From the NCBI RefSeq assembly GCF_016907895.1, contig NZ_JAFBCV010000007.1, positions 62,001-126,000 on the forward strand: a stretch of DNA of 64,000 nucleotides, written 5' to 3'. Numbering within the stretch: the stretch's first letter is position 1; each line of letters opens with the position of its first letter. Under the pieces are notes generated by a model, which was not told the origin of the DNA, searched no databases, and saw only the letters and a list, made by a program, of their open reading frames with translations. This DNA is from Shouchella xiaoxiensis (GTDB lineage: Bacteria > Bacillota > Bacilli > Bacillales > Bacillaceae_D). Shown here in pieces: positions 51,563 through 60,099 of the stretch. A program made the translations under genes and the position numbers.

Positions 51563-52219
51563 TTATCCATTATCAGTACAATAGACCTTCGTTGCTCTGT
51601 CCAGCGGTTTCATGGTTGTTAAATAATGTTCTTCTCCAGGCCAATAGCGTGTTTGATAGGTTGAAAGTCGCGTTTGGTTGTCTTGCTCTAACCCTTCTCG
51701 TGTTGAAGTCCGTTCATAACGCGTCTGTCTTGGGCAATCTAAAAAAACAATATAATCATAGAAAGAGCGCCACTCCTCTCTCTGCAAAAAAATACCTTCA
51801 ATGAATACAATGCTTTTCTGTTTAATGTTTAACGTCGTCTTTCTGTGAGAATCGGTCTGCTTTTCGTATGAATCTAATTCAATCTGTGTGATTCCTTCAA
51901 GTAGTGGTTTGAATAATTGCCGCTTTAATTTGTCCACATCCCACTGAAGCTGATAGTATTCATACCAAGGCTCATAGCCCGTTTGATACCTCTCCTGCCT
52001 CTGTTCAATGTAATCGTCTATATGAATCACGTAAGCGTGCTGTCGATCCATGGCATACTCAACGAACTGTTTCACTAACGTTGTTTTGCCTGCACCGCCT
52101 AACCCATCGAGCGCGACAAGATAAGGACGCTTTCTTGATTGATTTAGAAATGCTTGTTCAATTTCCTGTGCTAGTTCAAAGATGACTACCCCTCCCCTTC
52201 TCTTTTTCGAAATAATCAT
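51563..52219 (-). CDS. P-loop kinase (uridine kinase-like)
   Basis: 218 residues as drawn from ATG 52219. Walker A ALDGLGGAGKTTLVKQF near residue 40; IHIDDYIEQR and IVFIEGIFLQREEW resemble the uridine kinase/phosphoribulokinase fold, and YDYIVFLDCPRQTRYERTSTRE is the lid. The first twelve residues (IISKKRRGGVV) are encoded by a GGGGAGGGG ribosome-like sequence, so the true start may be the ATC just after it (residue 13), as seen for gntR. Substrate unknown. Confidence 0.8.
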   Translation of the reverse strand: MIISKKRRGGVVIFELAQEIEQAFLNQSRKRPYLVALDGLGGAGKTTLVKQFVEYAMDRQHAYVIHIDDYIEQRQERYQTGYEPWYEYYQLQWDVDKLKRQLFKPLLEGITQIELDSYEKQTDSHRKTTLNIKQKSIVFIEGIFLQREEWRSFYDYIVFLDCPRQTRYERTSTREGLEQDNQTRLSTYQTRYWPGEEHYLTTMKPLDRATKVYCTDNG

Positions 52220-52287
52220 GCATCTTAATAGACTCTATTATGACAGAATGCTAGACTGATAGACAATACGTAGGAGGAGTGATTCAT

Positions 52288-53136
52288 TTGGTACAAATAC
52301 GTAAGGAACGAACGCTTCATGACGGCCTAACCGTTCCTTCCATTGGTTTTGGAACCGCACATGTGAAGGGTCAAGTCGGTGTTACGACCATAATGAGTGC
52401 AATAGAGAATGGTTTTCGCTTAATTGACTCAGCTTTTAATTATGAAAACGAAGGTGCTGTCGGTGAAGCGGTTCGGCGTAGTTCAGTTCCCCGAGAACAG
52501 CTCGTTATTGCTTCAAAACTACCAGGAAGGCACCATGCCTACAGCAACGCCGTCGTGACAATCCAAGAATCTCTTTTCCGCGCCAGACTAGACTATTACG
52601 ACATTTACTTAATTCATTGGCCAAACCCAAAACAAGGCTTGTTTCTTGAAGCTTGGCAAGCACTGATTGATGCAAAACGCTGGGGACTTGTCCGCTCGAT
52701 TGGCGTCAGCAATTTCCTACCTGAACACTTAGACAAAATTATTAATGAAACCGGCGTCACGCCAAGCATAAATCAAAACGAGTTACATCCGTATTTTTCA
52801 CAAGCAGAGCAGCGTGCGTATGACGACAAATTAGGGATTGTCACGCAAGCATGGAGCCCATTTGGTCGTGGTCGAAAAGACGGTGTGCTTACCGATACAC
52901 ACATTGGCGAGATCGCTGAAGAATATGGAAAAACCCCCGCCCAAATCATTCTTCGTTGGCAACTTCAGCTTGGTACATTGCCAATTGTTAAATCGTCATC
53001 AGCCAAACGCCAATTAGAAAATCTAGAGGTATTCGATTTTTCCTTACGCGACGAAACGATGAGCGCCATTAACACATTAACAAAAGCAGACGGTCGAATT
53101 GATCAACAAAACCCAAATGAATACGAAGAGTTTTAA
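52288..53136 (+). CDS. Aldo/keto reductase
   Basis: 282 residues from TTG 52288 (GTAGGAGGAG upstream; GTG at 52279 is too close to the ribosome site). NADPH-dependent TIM barrel: LIDSAFNYENEGAVGEAV carries the catalytic Asp and Tyr, VIASKLPGRHH the Lys, YLIHWPNP the His; the cofactor end is IVKSSSAKRQLENLEVF. Family of 2,5-diketo-gluconate/methylglyoxal-type reductases; substrate unknown. Followed by a long hairpin terminator. Confidence 0.93.
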   Translation: MVQIRKERTLHDGLTVPSIGFGTAHVKGQVGVTTIMSAIENGFRLIDSAFNYENEGAVGEAVRRSSVPREQLVIASKLPGRHHAYSNAVVTIQESLFRARLDYYDIYLIHWPNPKQGLFLEAWQALIDAKRWGLVRSIGVSNFLPEHLDKIINETGVTPSINQNELHPYFSQAEQRAYDDKLGIVTQAWSPFGRGRKDGVLTDTHIGEIAEEYGKTPAQIILRWQLQLGTLPIVKSSSAKRQLENLEVFDFSLRDETMSAINTLTKADGRIDQQNPNEYEEF

Positions 53137-53143
53137 TGAAACT

Positions 53144-53196
53144 AGAGAGTGTGCGATTAAGGTTTAAGTAATGACCTTACAAGGCACGCTCTCTTC
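53144..53196 (+). terminator. Long hairpin terminator after AKR gene
   Basis: AGAGAGTGTGC / GCACGCTCTCT (one wobble) with an inner AAGGT/ACCTT pair, then TCTTAT. Confidence 0.6.
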
Positions 53197-53210
53197 TTAT
53201 CCGCAAAAGA

Positions 53211-53224
53211 GGAAAAGCTTTTCA
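53211..53224 (+). promoter_or_regulatory. Sucrose operator O1
   Basis: GGAAAAGCTTTTCA, containing the 12-bp palindrome GAAAAGCTTTTC also found in O2; 28 bp upstream of the -35. Confidence 0.75.
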
Positions 53225-53251
53225 TAAATACGTTATTCAAATAAATTAATA

Positions 53252-53280
53252 TTGACAACATTAGTAAGCGCTTTTATAAT
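53252..53280 (+). promoter_or_regulatory. Consensus SigA promoter of the sucrose operon
   Basis: TTGACA (53252-53257), 17-bp spacer, TATAAT (53275-53280): both hexamers perfect. Confidence 0.92.
53262..53275 (+). promoter_or_regulatory. cre box inside the sucrose promoter
   Basis: AGTAAGCGCTTTTA, 12 of 14 to the cre consensus with a perfect AAGCGCTT core, lying between -35 and -10 where CcpA would block polymerase binding. Confidence 0.65.
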
Positions 53281-53286
53281 TCCTTA

Positions 53287-53300
53287 TGAAAAGCTTTTCA
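53287..53300 (+). promoter_or_regulatory. Sucrose operator O2
   Basis: TGAAAAGCTTTTCA, a perfect 14-bp palindrome just downstream of the -10, 76 bp centre to centre from O1, spacing compatible with DNA looping by a LacI-type repressor. Confidence 0.82.
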
Positions 53301-53321
53301 GAACGTAATGGAGGGTTAGAG

Positions 53322-54752
53322 ATGAATAGTAAAAAAGTGGCTTCCGATATTGTTACTGCTCTTGGTGGGCCCGAAAACATTGTTACAGGAACACATTGTG
53401 CAACCAGGCTGCGATTAGTTCTTCAAGATGAAGCGCTGGTTGATGAAGAAAAACTAAATCAGCTTGATGTGGTGAAAGGAACGTTCTCGACTCAAGGACA
53501 GTATCAGATCATTATTGGCGCGGGGACCGTCAATACCGTTTATGCTCAGTTTGTTAAAGAAGCAGATTTAAATGAAAACACCTCGAAAGAAGAGGTCAAA
53601 CAAGCAGGCTCTAAAAAAATGAATCCGTTTCAACGGTTAATTAAAACCTTATCCGATATATTTGTTCCCATCATCCCTGCTATCGTTGCCGGTGGGTTAT
53701 TGATGGGGATTCATAACGTTCTTACATCAGCAGGTCTTTTCTTTGATGACCAATCCATTATCGAAGCCTTTCCCCAAATTGAAGATTTTGCTAGCATGGT
53801 TAATCTATTTGCCAATGCCGCATTCGTATTTCTCCCGGTCTTAATTGGTTTTTCTGCGGCAAAACAGTTTGGTGGAAATGCCTATCTTGGGGCTGCGCTC
53901 GGAATGATTATGGTTCATCCTGACTTATTAAATGCTTACGGGGCAGGAGAAGCAGCTCTGAGTGGCGATGTTCCCACCTGGTCTATCTTCAGCTTAGAAA
54001 TTGGTCAAGTAGGTTATCAAGGTACCGTCCTTCCTGTCTTAGCTGCCGCTTTTTTATTAGCAAAGATTGAGCAGTTTTTCCGAAAGATTGTACCGTCTGT
54101 ACTTGATAATCTGCTCACTCCTTTACTCACCTTATTCATCACTGGTTTCTTAACCTTTACGGTGATTGGACCCTTTATGCGCTCAGGCGGTGACTGGATT
54201 ACACAAGGTCTTGTCTTCTTATATGAAACAGTTGGACCGATTGGAGGAGCGATTTTTGGGGCTCTCTATGCCCCAATTGTCATTACTGGCGTTCATCACA
54301 GCTTTATTGCCATTGAAGTTCAGCTTCTTGCTGACATTGCTCGAACAGGCGGAACATTTATCTTCCCGATTGCCTCTGCTGCCAATGTCGCACAAGGTGC
54401 TGCTGCCTTAACCGTATTCTGGTTGACAACAAACCAAAAAATGAAGGGAACGGCATCGGCATCAGGCATATCTGCTCTGCTCGGTATTACTGAACCAGCA
54501 ATCTTTGGCGTGAATTTAAAACTGCGGTTTCCATTTTATGCAGCATTAATCGGTTCAAGTGTTGCCGCTGCTTATATAACATGGCAACAGGTTCTATCTG
54601 GCGCACTTGGTCCAGCTGGAATTCCTGGAGTGATTGCCATTCGACCAGATGCTGTGACTGATTTTATTATCGGCATCTCGATATCCTTTATCGTAACGGT
54701 TGTTATGACAATCGTTTTCTCAAAAACAATTGGTAAAAAACAAGACATATAA
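53322..54752 (+). CDS. scrA: PTS sucrose-specific EIIBC component
   Basis: 476 residues from the ATG at 53322 (GGAGGGTTAGAG before it). An in-frame ATG at 53286 lies inside operator O2 and is unlikely to be the start. IIB domain first: VTGTHCATRLRLVL with the phosphorylated Cys26 region, then the 8-10-span IIC domain with FVPIIPAIVAGGLLMG, GVHHSFIAIE and GITEPAIFGVN. Takes up sucrose as sucrose-6-phosphate; a IIA donor is not encoded here. Operon with hydrolase and repressor. Confidence 0.95.
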   Translation: MNSKKVASDIVTALGGPENIVTGTHCATRLRLVLQDEALVDEEKLNQLDVVKGTFSTQGQYQIIIGAGTVNTVYAQFVKEADLNENTSKEEVKQAGSKKMNPFQRLIKTLSDIFVPIIPAIVAGGLLMGIHNVLTSAGLFFDDQSIIEAFPQIEDFASMVNLFANAAFVFLPVLIGFSAAKQFGGNAYLGAALGMIMVHPDLLNAYGAGEAALSGDVPTWSIFSLEIGQVGYQGTVLPVLAAAFLLAKIEQFFRKIVPSVLDNLLTPLLTLFITGFLTFTVIGPFMRSGGDWITQGLVFLYETVGPIGGAIFGALYAPIVITGVHHSFIAIEVQLLADIARTGGTFIFPIASAANVAQGAAALTVFWLTTNQKMKGTASASGISALLGITEPAIFGVNLKLRFPFYAALIGSSVAAAYITWQQVLSGALGPAGIPGVIAIRPDAVTDFIIGISISFIVTVVMTIVFSKTIGKKQDI

Positions 54753-54791
54753 TTGTAGATAAGCTACTTTTTAAACAGGAGTGTATCAGTA

Positions 54792-56261
54792 ATGGAATGG
54801 ACTAGAGAACAACGCTATCGCACCTTTGACACAATGACAACAGCAGAACAAAACACGCTGTTGTCCAGTGTTTCAACCAGCTTCTGGAGACAAGGCTTTC
54901 ACATTCAGCCGCCATACGGGTTGCTGAATGATCCAAACGGATTCACCTGGTTTAATGGACGCTTTTATTTGTTTTATCAATGGTTCCCTTTCGGACCCGT
55001 ACACGGCTTAAAAAACTGGTATCAGACATCCTCTGCCCAATTAACAAACTGGGAGAGTGATGGCATTGCACTTAAGCCAGAATACGATCATGAGAGTCAC
55101 GGAATTTTTTCAGGTAGCGGTCTCGTTTATGGCGATAAACTGTACTTGTTTTATACGGCTAACCATCGCAACGACGAGTGGGAGCGTAAGTCTTCTCAGT
55201 GTGTTGCAATCATGGAAACGGATGGAACCATAACAAAAGTTAAAAAACCAATTATCGCAAAGCAGCCGCCTGGCTATACCGAACATTTCCGTGATCCAAA
55301 AGTCTGGCAAGCTGGAAATCGCTTTTATATGGTAATTGGAGCACAGCGCGACGACATGTCAGGTTGTATCCTCTTCTACGACTCGGAGAATTTATTCGAC
55401 TGGAAATTGATTGGGGAACTACAGACAAATGAAGATCAGTTTGGCTTCATGTGGGAGTGTCCTGATTATTTCGAACTTGATGGACGAGGCATCTTGCTTT
55501 TTTCTCCTCAAGGACTGCAATCGCAAGGAGAATCTTACCAAAACCTCTATCAAGCTGGAACATTTGTTGGAGACAGACTCGATTTAAAATCGGGTAAACT
55601 GACTCACGCACCTTTTCAAGAAATTGATGCGGGGTTTGATTTCTATGCACCACAAACTACAGCAGCACCTGATGGGAGACGCTTACTTATTGGCTGGATG
55701 GGCTTGCCTGAAATTGCCTACCCTACCGACCAAGAAGGCTGGGCACACTGTATGACCATCCCACGGGAGCTTTTTTTACAAAACGGCAGCTTGTGCCAAC
55801 GCCCTGCTAGAGAACTGAAGGAATTACGCGGTCCAGCTGTGACAGAAAAGCACCAAGTTTCCTCCACACACACGCTACTCTCTTCTTTCTCAGCTAAGCG
55901 CTATGAATTGGCTGCAACCATCACCCTCTCCTCTGCAAAGAAGGCCGGCCTTGCCTTATGCGTTGGCGAGCAAGAGCAAACGCTTCTCTATATGGATCGC
56001 ATGTTAAATCGAGTCGTACTCGACCGCACAAACTCGGGCGTGTCATTTGCTGAAGAATATGGAACCACACGAAGTGTCCCTTATTCAAAAGATCACATTA
56101 AACTCCAAATCTTTGTTGACTCATCCTCAATTGAAGTGTTTGTGAACAATGGAGAAGCTACCTTCACTGCACGCATCTTTCCACAAGAAGGAAGCACGGG
56201 TATTTCCTTTTTTTCAGAAGATGGATCCTCGTCAATAAAAGCGATACAATGGGAGTATTAA
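54792..56261 (+). CDS. scrB: Sucrose-6-phosphate hydrolase, GH32
   Basis: 489 residues. Nucleophile block PYGLLNDPNGFTW, transition-state stabiliser HFRDPKVW and acid/base EC-containing MWECPDYFEL are all present; the C-terminal beta-sandwich ends SIEVFVNNGEATFTARIFP. Cleaves sucrose-6-P to glucose-6-P and fructose in the cytoplasm. AGGAGTG precedes the ATG. Second gene of the operon. Confidence 0.95.
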   Translation: MEWTREQRYRTFDTMTTAEQNTLLSSVSTSFWRQGFHIQPPYGLLNDPNGFTWFNGRFYLFYQWFPFGPVHGLKNWYQTSSAQLTNWESDGIALKPEYDHESHGIFSGSGLVYGDKLYLFYTANHRNDEWERKSSQCVAIMETDGTITKVKKPIIAKQPPGYTEHFRDPKVWQAGNRFYMVIGAQRDDMSGCILFYDSENLFDWKLIGELQTNEDQFGFMWECPDYFELDGRGILLFSPQGLQSQGESYQNLYQAGTFVGDRLDLKSGKLTHAPFQEIDAGFDFYAPQTTAAPDGRRLLIGWMGLPEIAYPTDQEGWAHCMTIPRELFLQNGSLCQRPARELKELRGPAVTEKHQVSSTHTLLSSFSAKRYELAATITLSSAKKAGLALCVGEQEQTLLYMDRMLNRVVLDRTNSGVSFAEEYGTTRSVPYSKDHIKLQIFVDSSSIEVFVNNGEATFTARIFPQEGSTGISFFSEDGSSSIKAIQWEY

Positions 56262-56281
56262 AAATACCCAGGTGATTAGAC

Positions 56282-57313
56282 ATGAAACGAGAAGAAATTA
56301 ACATTAAGGAAGTCGCAAAACGTGCAGGCGTATCCATGGCGACTGTTTCACGCGTGTTTAACAATTCTTCCTATGTAAGTGAGGCGACACGAAAAAAAGT
56401 AGAAGCGGTTATCCATGAAACCAATTATCGCCCGAATATTTTAGCGCGGGAATTGATTCATAAAAAAACCGCATTGATTGGACTTATTGTCTATGACCTC
56501 GTTGGAGAGGGCATTCCTCGGATGGTAAATGGCATTAGTGAAACGCTTGAAGTTAACGGTTATCAGCTTTTAATTGCTACATCAAAAGGAAGTAAAGAGC
56601 GGGAACAAAATCACTTTAATACGTTCCTATCAAAACGGGTTGATGCGATCCTATTCTCTACCCGGTCATTCACTAACGAGCATGCTGCTTTCATTCAACG
56701 TTTACCCGTTCCTGTTGTTGTCCTTCTTCAAGATACAAAAAGTGAACCAATTTCATGCGTTACTTTTGATAATGCTGGGTTGAGCTATCAAGCAACAAAG
56801 GCGCTTTTAAAATTGGGACATCAATCTGTCGCTCTACTTGGAGGTCCAGCAAATTCATTAACAGCTGCAGAACGGAAAAACGGCGTCATCCAGGCATTAA
56901 CTGATAGCAACCTTTCATTTCAAGACGATTTAGCTGTCGCAACGAACTACCACATCGAATCTGGCTACCGGGAAACACTAGATTTATTTAAAAAAAATAA
57001 ACCATTTACTGCTATCATCACGGTTAATGATGGACTAGCTCTCGGCTCTATGAAAGCTTTGGCTGAATTAAATTACCGAGTACCAGAAGACATCTCCATT
57101 CTATCACTCGATAATACGGTTTTAGCAGACGCGTCACGCTTGCGACTAGCAGGTGTGTCCTTCTCCTATGAAGACTTAGGAAAAGAAGGGGCAGCCATTG
57201 TTCTATCCCACTTAAAAAACGAAGACAACAGTACGCAGAAACTAAAAATGCCGTACTTACTGGATTTAGCAGAAACGGTTGCAAAACCGAAGCATGAAAA
57301 GCCGGCTTACTAG
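56282..57313 (+). CDS. scrR: LacI-family sucrose operon repressor
   Basis: 343 residues. HTH: NIKEVAKRAGVSMATVSRVFNNSSYVSEATR, hinge, then the periplasmic-binding-like effector core (IGLIVYDLVGEGIPRMVNGI, VTFDNAGLSYQATKALLKLG, SILSLDNTVLADASRLRLAG). Encoded within the operon it controls, 20 bp after scrB; almost certainly binds the twin GAAAAGCTTTTC operators. Terminator directly at the stop. Confidence 0.93.
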   Translation: MKREEINIKEVAKRAGVSMATVSRVFNNSSYVSEATRKKVEAVIHETNYRPNILARELIHKKTALIGLIVYDLVGEGIPRMVNGISETLEVNGYQLLIATSKGSKEREQNHFNTFLSKRVDAILFSTRSFTNEHAAFIQRLPVPVVVLLQDTKSEPISCVTFDNAGLSYQATKALLKLGHQSVALLGGPANSLTAAERKNGVIQALTDSNLSFQDDLAVATNYHIESGYRETLDLFKKNKPFTAIITVNDGLALGSMKALAELNYRVPEDISILSLDNTVLADASRLRLAGVSFSYEDLGKEGAAIVLSHLKNEDNSTQKLKMPYLLDLAETVAKPKHEKPAY

Positions 57314-57327
57314 CCGGCTTTTCATGC
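57292..57327 (+). terminator. Terminator of the sucrose operon
   Basis: GCATGAAAAGCCGGC / GCCGGCTTTTCATGC perfect 15-bp arms around TTACTA; the scrR stop is inside the loop. Confidence 0.9.
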
Positions 57328-57394
57328 TTTAACTGTACTTTTTTGTCAAAAATCTGTAGTCTTAAAAGACAGAAGATTCAAAGGAGCGCGCTGT

Positions 57395-58369
57395 ATGACC
57401 TTTCATTTATCATTGCCTGCGAAAATAGAAGGCAACTCACTAATCCATCCCGAAATTACCTTAACCATTCAAAAGGGAACACCTGTCGCCCTGCAAATGG
57501 AGCCAGAATTTATGGCAAGCTTTCTAGCAGCAATTGAAGAACCAGTGGAGAAAACGAGCTCCTTTTCCTTTGAGGATCAGACGCCTTATGATCACAAGAC
57601 AGATTGTTTTATCCATCAGCTTACCGATGGGCTCTATAAGCGACTAACGGCTAGACAAACACTTGCTTTTTGGAAAAAGCTCTACAACTCCAATGCTCAG
57701 CTGCAAGATCTTTTGTCCTTTACCGAGTTAACAAGCGTTGCGGACAAACGAATTCGTTTCCTTAATGATTCAGAGATCAGGAGGCTTCACTTTGCGCGCA
57801 GCCTCATCACGTCAAGTGTTGTCTGTCTATTTGATCAGCCAACACACCATGTTGACAGGCAAACAAAACATGTGTTTCAGTCAATTTTAAAACGGCTTGA
57901 ACACCGATATGTCATTCTCCTAACAACATCTCTTGAGGAAGCTGTCCAACTTGGTCAAGCCTATCAACTAACCGAACGTGGACTTGAGTCAGTTGAGAAC
58001 TCCGACAGCGATAGCGAAACAGCTCACCCCTTTAAAGTCGAGAAAATTTCCGCTAAAGTTGACGATAAAATTATCTTATTTGATCCAATGGAGCTCGATT
58101 ACATAGAAAGCTTAGATGGACAAACGTTGTTACATGTAAATGGAGAAATGTTTCAAACAACCGTCCCGCTAAAAGATTTAGAAAAACGTCTCATTCCATT
58201 TGGTTTTTTTCGATGCCATCGTTCCTATCTTGTAAACCTTCAGCGAGTTCGCGAAATTATCGTCTGGAGCCGAAACAGCTACAGCTTGAGCCTCAAGGAT
58301 AAAAAGAAGAGCACGATTCCGTTATCAAAAGGGAATTATGGGTCATTAAAAGATCTATTGAATATGTAG
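57395..58369 (+). CDS. Degenerate ABC-ATPase domain fused to LytTR DNA-binding domain
   Basis: 324 residues. Residues 1-210 follow the ABC-ATPase layout, but Walker A is missing (TPVALQMEPEFMASFLAAIEE), the signature is LNDSEIRRLHFARSL and Walker B is VVCLFDQPTHHVDRQT with Gln replacing the catalytic Glu, so it should not hydrolyse ATP. Residues about 225-324 are a LytTR domain (DYIESLDGQTLLHVNGEMFQ, FFRCHRSYLVNLQRVREIIV, TIPLSKGNYGSLKDLL). It probably converts contact with a membrane transporter into transcriptional output. No permease adjoins it. Confidence 0.82.
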   Translation: MTFHLSLPAKIEGNSLIHPEITLTIQKGTPVALQMEPEFMASFLAAIEEPVEKTSSFSFEDQTPYDHKTDCFIHQLTDGLYKRLTARQTLAFWKKLYNSNAQLQDLLSFTELTSVADKRIRFLNDSEIRRLHFARSLITSSVVCLFDQPTHHVDRQTKHVFQSILKRLEHRYVILLTTSLEEAVQLGQAYQLTERGLESVENSDSDSETAHPFKVEKISAKVDDKIILFDPMELDYIESLDGQTLLHVNGEMFQTTVPLKDLEKRLIPFGFFRCHRSYLVNLQRVREIIVWSRNSYSLSLKDKKKSTIPLSKGNYGSLKDLLNM

Positions 58370-58389
58370 TTACGAAAATCGTCATTCTT

Positions 58390-58407
58390 TTATTTCCTTG
58401 GAAATAA
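58390..58407. promoter_or_regulatory. Palindrome downstream of LytTR fusion gene
   Basis: TTATTTCC-TT-GGAAATAA, 8-bp arms. Similar but imperfect at 38362-38381. Confidence 0.3.
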
Positions 58408-58589
58408 TTTATCATTCTTTGTCGATAAGAAGTGAAATTACTGTTGCATCTCTTAAAAAAATGCTCCATTCAGGCTTATTCTAACTCATCTTAACGTGAT
58501 CTTTCCTCCATTCGCTCCAAACATAAGGCTTATTGTCTTTTAATGCTATAAACTAAACGTATACAAACAAAAAAGGAGCGACTCTCTCA

Positions 58590-59048
58590 ATGGAAAATTT
58601 CATTTTATCAATTATGGAAGCAGATACCATCTATCAGTATATTGGCATTTTTGTCATTTCAATCGGCCCTTTCTTCGAATCATACGCGGCCATCCCACTC
58701 GGTCTCGCGTTGCAGTTCCCTGCTATACCAATTGTGCTTATTGCAATCGTTGGTAACCTAGCATCCGTCTTGTTATTCATTTGGATTATTGACTACTTTC
58801 GTGGAAAGCGTAAAAAAGAGAAAAAAGACGGCGGACGCTGGAAAAGAGCCCAAGGGCTGTTTCAGCGATACGGTGTCCCAGGTGTGTCATTTGCTGGTCC
58901 ATTAATTGGTTATCATATTGGTGCAGCCATTGCGCTAGCATCAGGTGCAAGCCGCCAGTATATTACACTCTGGATGACTATTGCCATTACCGCATGGTCA
59001 ATCGTACTCGGTGTTTTATTGTACTTTGGCATTGAATTTATCCGGTAG
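58590..59048 (+). CDS. Small multi-drug export protein (COG2426)
   Basis: 152 residues with four to five spans. Signature IGIFVISIGPFFESYAAIPLGLAL and GVPGVSFAGPLIGYHIGAAIALASG match the Small_multidr family. A charged cytoplasmic loop RGKRKKEKKDGGRWKRAQG lies mid-protein. Transport role assumed from the family name; not experimentally firm. AAAGGAG upstream of ATG; terminator downstream. Confidence 0.9.
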   Translation: MENFILSIMEADTIYQYIGIFVISIGPFFESYAAIPLGLALQFPAIPIVLIAIVGNLASVLLFIWIIDYFRGKRKKEKKDGGRWKRAQGLFQRYGVPGVSFAGPLIGYHIGAAIALASGASRQYITLWMTIAITAWSIVLGVLLYFGIEFIR

Positions 59049-59052
59049 AATG

Positions 59053-59082
59053 AAAAAGCTCCTTACGTAAGGGGCTTTTTTC
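59053..59082 (+). terminator. Terminator after COG2426 gene
   Basis: AAAAAGCTCC..GGGGCTTTTT hairpin around TTACGTAA. Confidence 0.85.
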
Positions 59083-59185
59083 TTATTCAATCAATACTTG
59101 CTTCTACTGCACACATCGCTCTGAATAGAAATGAAAAGTCTGGTCATAATAACCCAAAACAAGTTTGGTACCGGGGTGATAAGAA

Positions 59186-59746
59186 ATGCTTCTACAACCA
59201 CTTCTTATTTTTGGGGCACAGCTGCTTTACGTTCCACTTGTCGTACTCCGAACATTAATGATGGTAAAAGGAGAAAAAGAACGATCTGCTTTATTCGCTA
59301 CGCTTGAAGGAGCTGTTCATGTTGTTTCTCTGTCAATTGTATTTAGCGATCTATCCAATCACTTGAACATGATTGCTTATTCGATTGGATTTGGAGTCGG
59401 CATGTACCTTGGCTCTTTACTGGAAGAACGACTCGCGATTGGCTATGTTTCTTTACAAGTAAATACACAGAAAAATAATAAAACGTTAGTGAACCAACTA
59501 AGAAATGAAGGATTCAGCGTCGCTATTTCTGCAGTGGAAGGCATTGATTCTCTTCGCTTTCGACTCGACTGCACTGCGCGACGAGATCGTGAAGCGGAGT
59601 TTATGAATCTCGTTCATGGCCATGAGCCTGACGCCTTTATTGTTTCCTTTGAACCTCGTCATTTTAAAGGTGGCTACATAAAGAAAAGGGTCGGAAAACG
59701 CAAGACCTTTTTTACGCGAAGTAAAGAGACATTGCTTGAGGATTGA
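59186..59746 (+). CDS. UPF0316 (YebE-like) membrane protein
   Basis: 186 residues. Two to three spans (LLIFGAQLLYVPLVVLRTL, HVVSLSIVFSDL, NMIAYSIGFGVGMYLGSLLEERLAIG) followed by a cytoplasmic DUF2179-type domain (GYVSLQVNTQKNNKTLVNQL...) and a basic tail KKRVGKRKTFFTRSKE. Function unestablished in this family. GGGGTGATAAG precedes ATG. Confidence 0.88.
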   Translation: MLLQPLLIFGAQLLYVPLVVLRTLMMVKGEKERSALFATLEGAVHVVSLSIVFSDLSNHLNMIAYSIGFGVGMYLGSLLEERLAIGYVSLQVNTQKNNKTLVNQLRNEGFSVAISAVEGIDSLRFRLDCTARRDREAEFMNLVHGHEPDAFIVSFEPRHFKGGYIKKRVGKRKTFFTRSKETLLED

Positions 59747-59848
59747 CGATTTTAGTGCATGTCATAATGTAAAAAACAATGTAGCTGCCTGGTTCTAAAG
59801 CTTCTACTCTATTCGATAGTATCAAAATTACTTTCCACAATTTCAGTT

Positions 59849-59864
59849 AGTATTCATGAATACT
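59849..59864 (+). promoter_or_regulatory. 16-bp perfect palindrome upstream of small ORF
   Basis: AGTATTCATGAATACT, immediately followed by CTTCC...GGAAG, a small hairpin that would mask the ribosome site of the ORF at 59880. Candidate operator. Confidence 0.5.
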
Positions 59865-59879
59865 TCCTCTTAAAGGAAG

Positions 59880-60002
59880 GTGATTTTAGATAAGAAAGTG
59901 AAATTCTTAATCGGTTCTATCATCATTGCTTCAGTTCTTACTATTGGGACACATAAAACCTTCACAGAGACTGTTACAGTCGTAAAATTAGCCTCAGCTT
60001 GA
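59880..60002 (+). CDS. Small secreted-peptide-like ORF
   Basis: 40 residues as drawn: after ILDKKVKFLIGSIIIASVLT the frame continues IGTHKTFTETVTVVKLASA. Basic start, hydrophobic core and a polar tail ending near an A-S-A are reminiscent of exported Phr-type peptides, though no Rap gene is near. GTG 59880 lies only two bases after AAGGA; ATT 59883 is better spaced, so the true start is uncertain. A terminator overlaps its end. Confidence 0.45.
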   Translation: MILDKKVKFLIGSIIIASVLTIGTHKTFTETVTVVKLASA

Positions 60003-60023
60003 TAATAAGCTAAGGCTAATTTT
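59984..60023 (+). terminator. Terminator of the small ORF
   Basis: AAAATTAGCCTCAGCTT pairs with AAGCTAAGGCTAATTTT (one mismatch), 17-bp arms, loop GATAAT. Confidence 0.88.
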
Positions 60024-60099
60024 CATTTATCTATTCAATCAAAACGTCCCATTCAGTTTCGTAATGTGATAACCTGTGTTTAGAACTGGAGGGAGATGA

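Noticed and set aside
53286-53321. ATG at 53286 as the start of the sucrose PTS gene
   Set aside because: It lies inside the operator palindrome and has no ribosome site; ATG 53322 has GGAGGG at proper distance.
59880-60002. Assignment of the small peptide as a Phr pheromone
   Set aside because: No rap gene is adjacent and the C-terminal sequence has no recognised pentapeptide; kept only as unknown small ORF.
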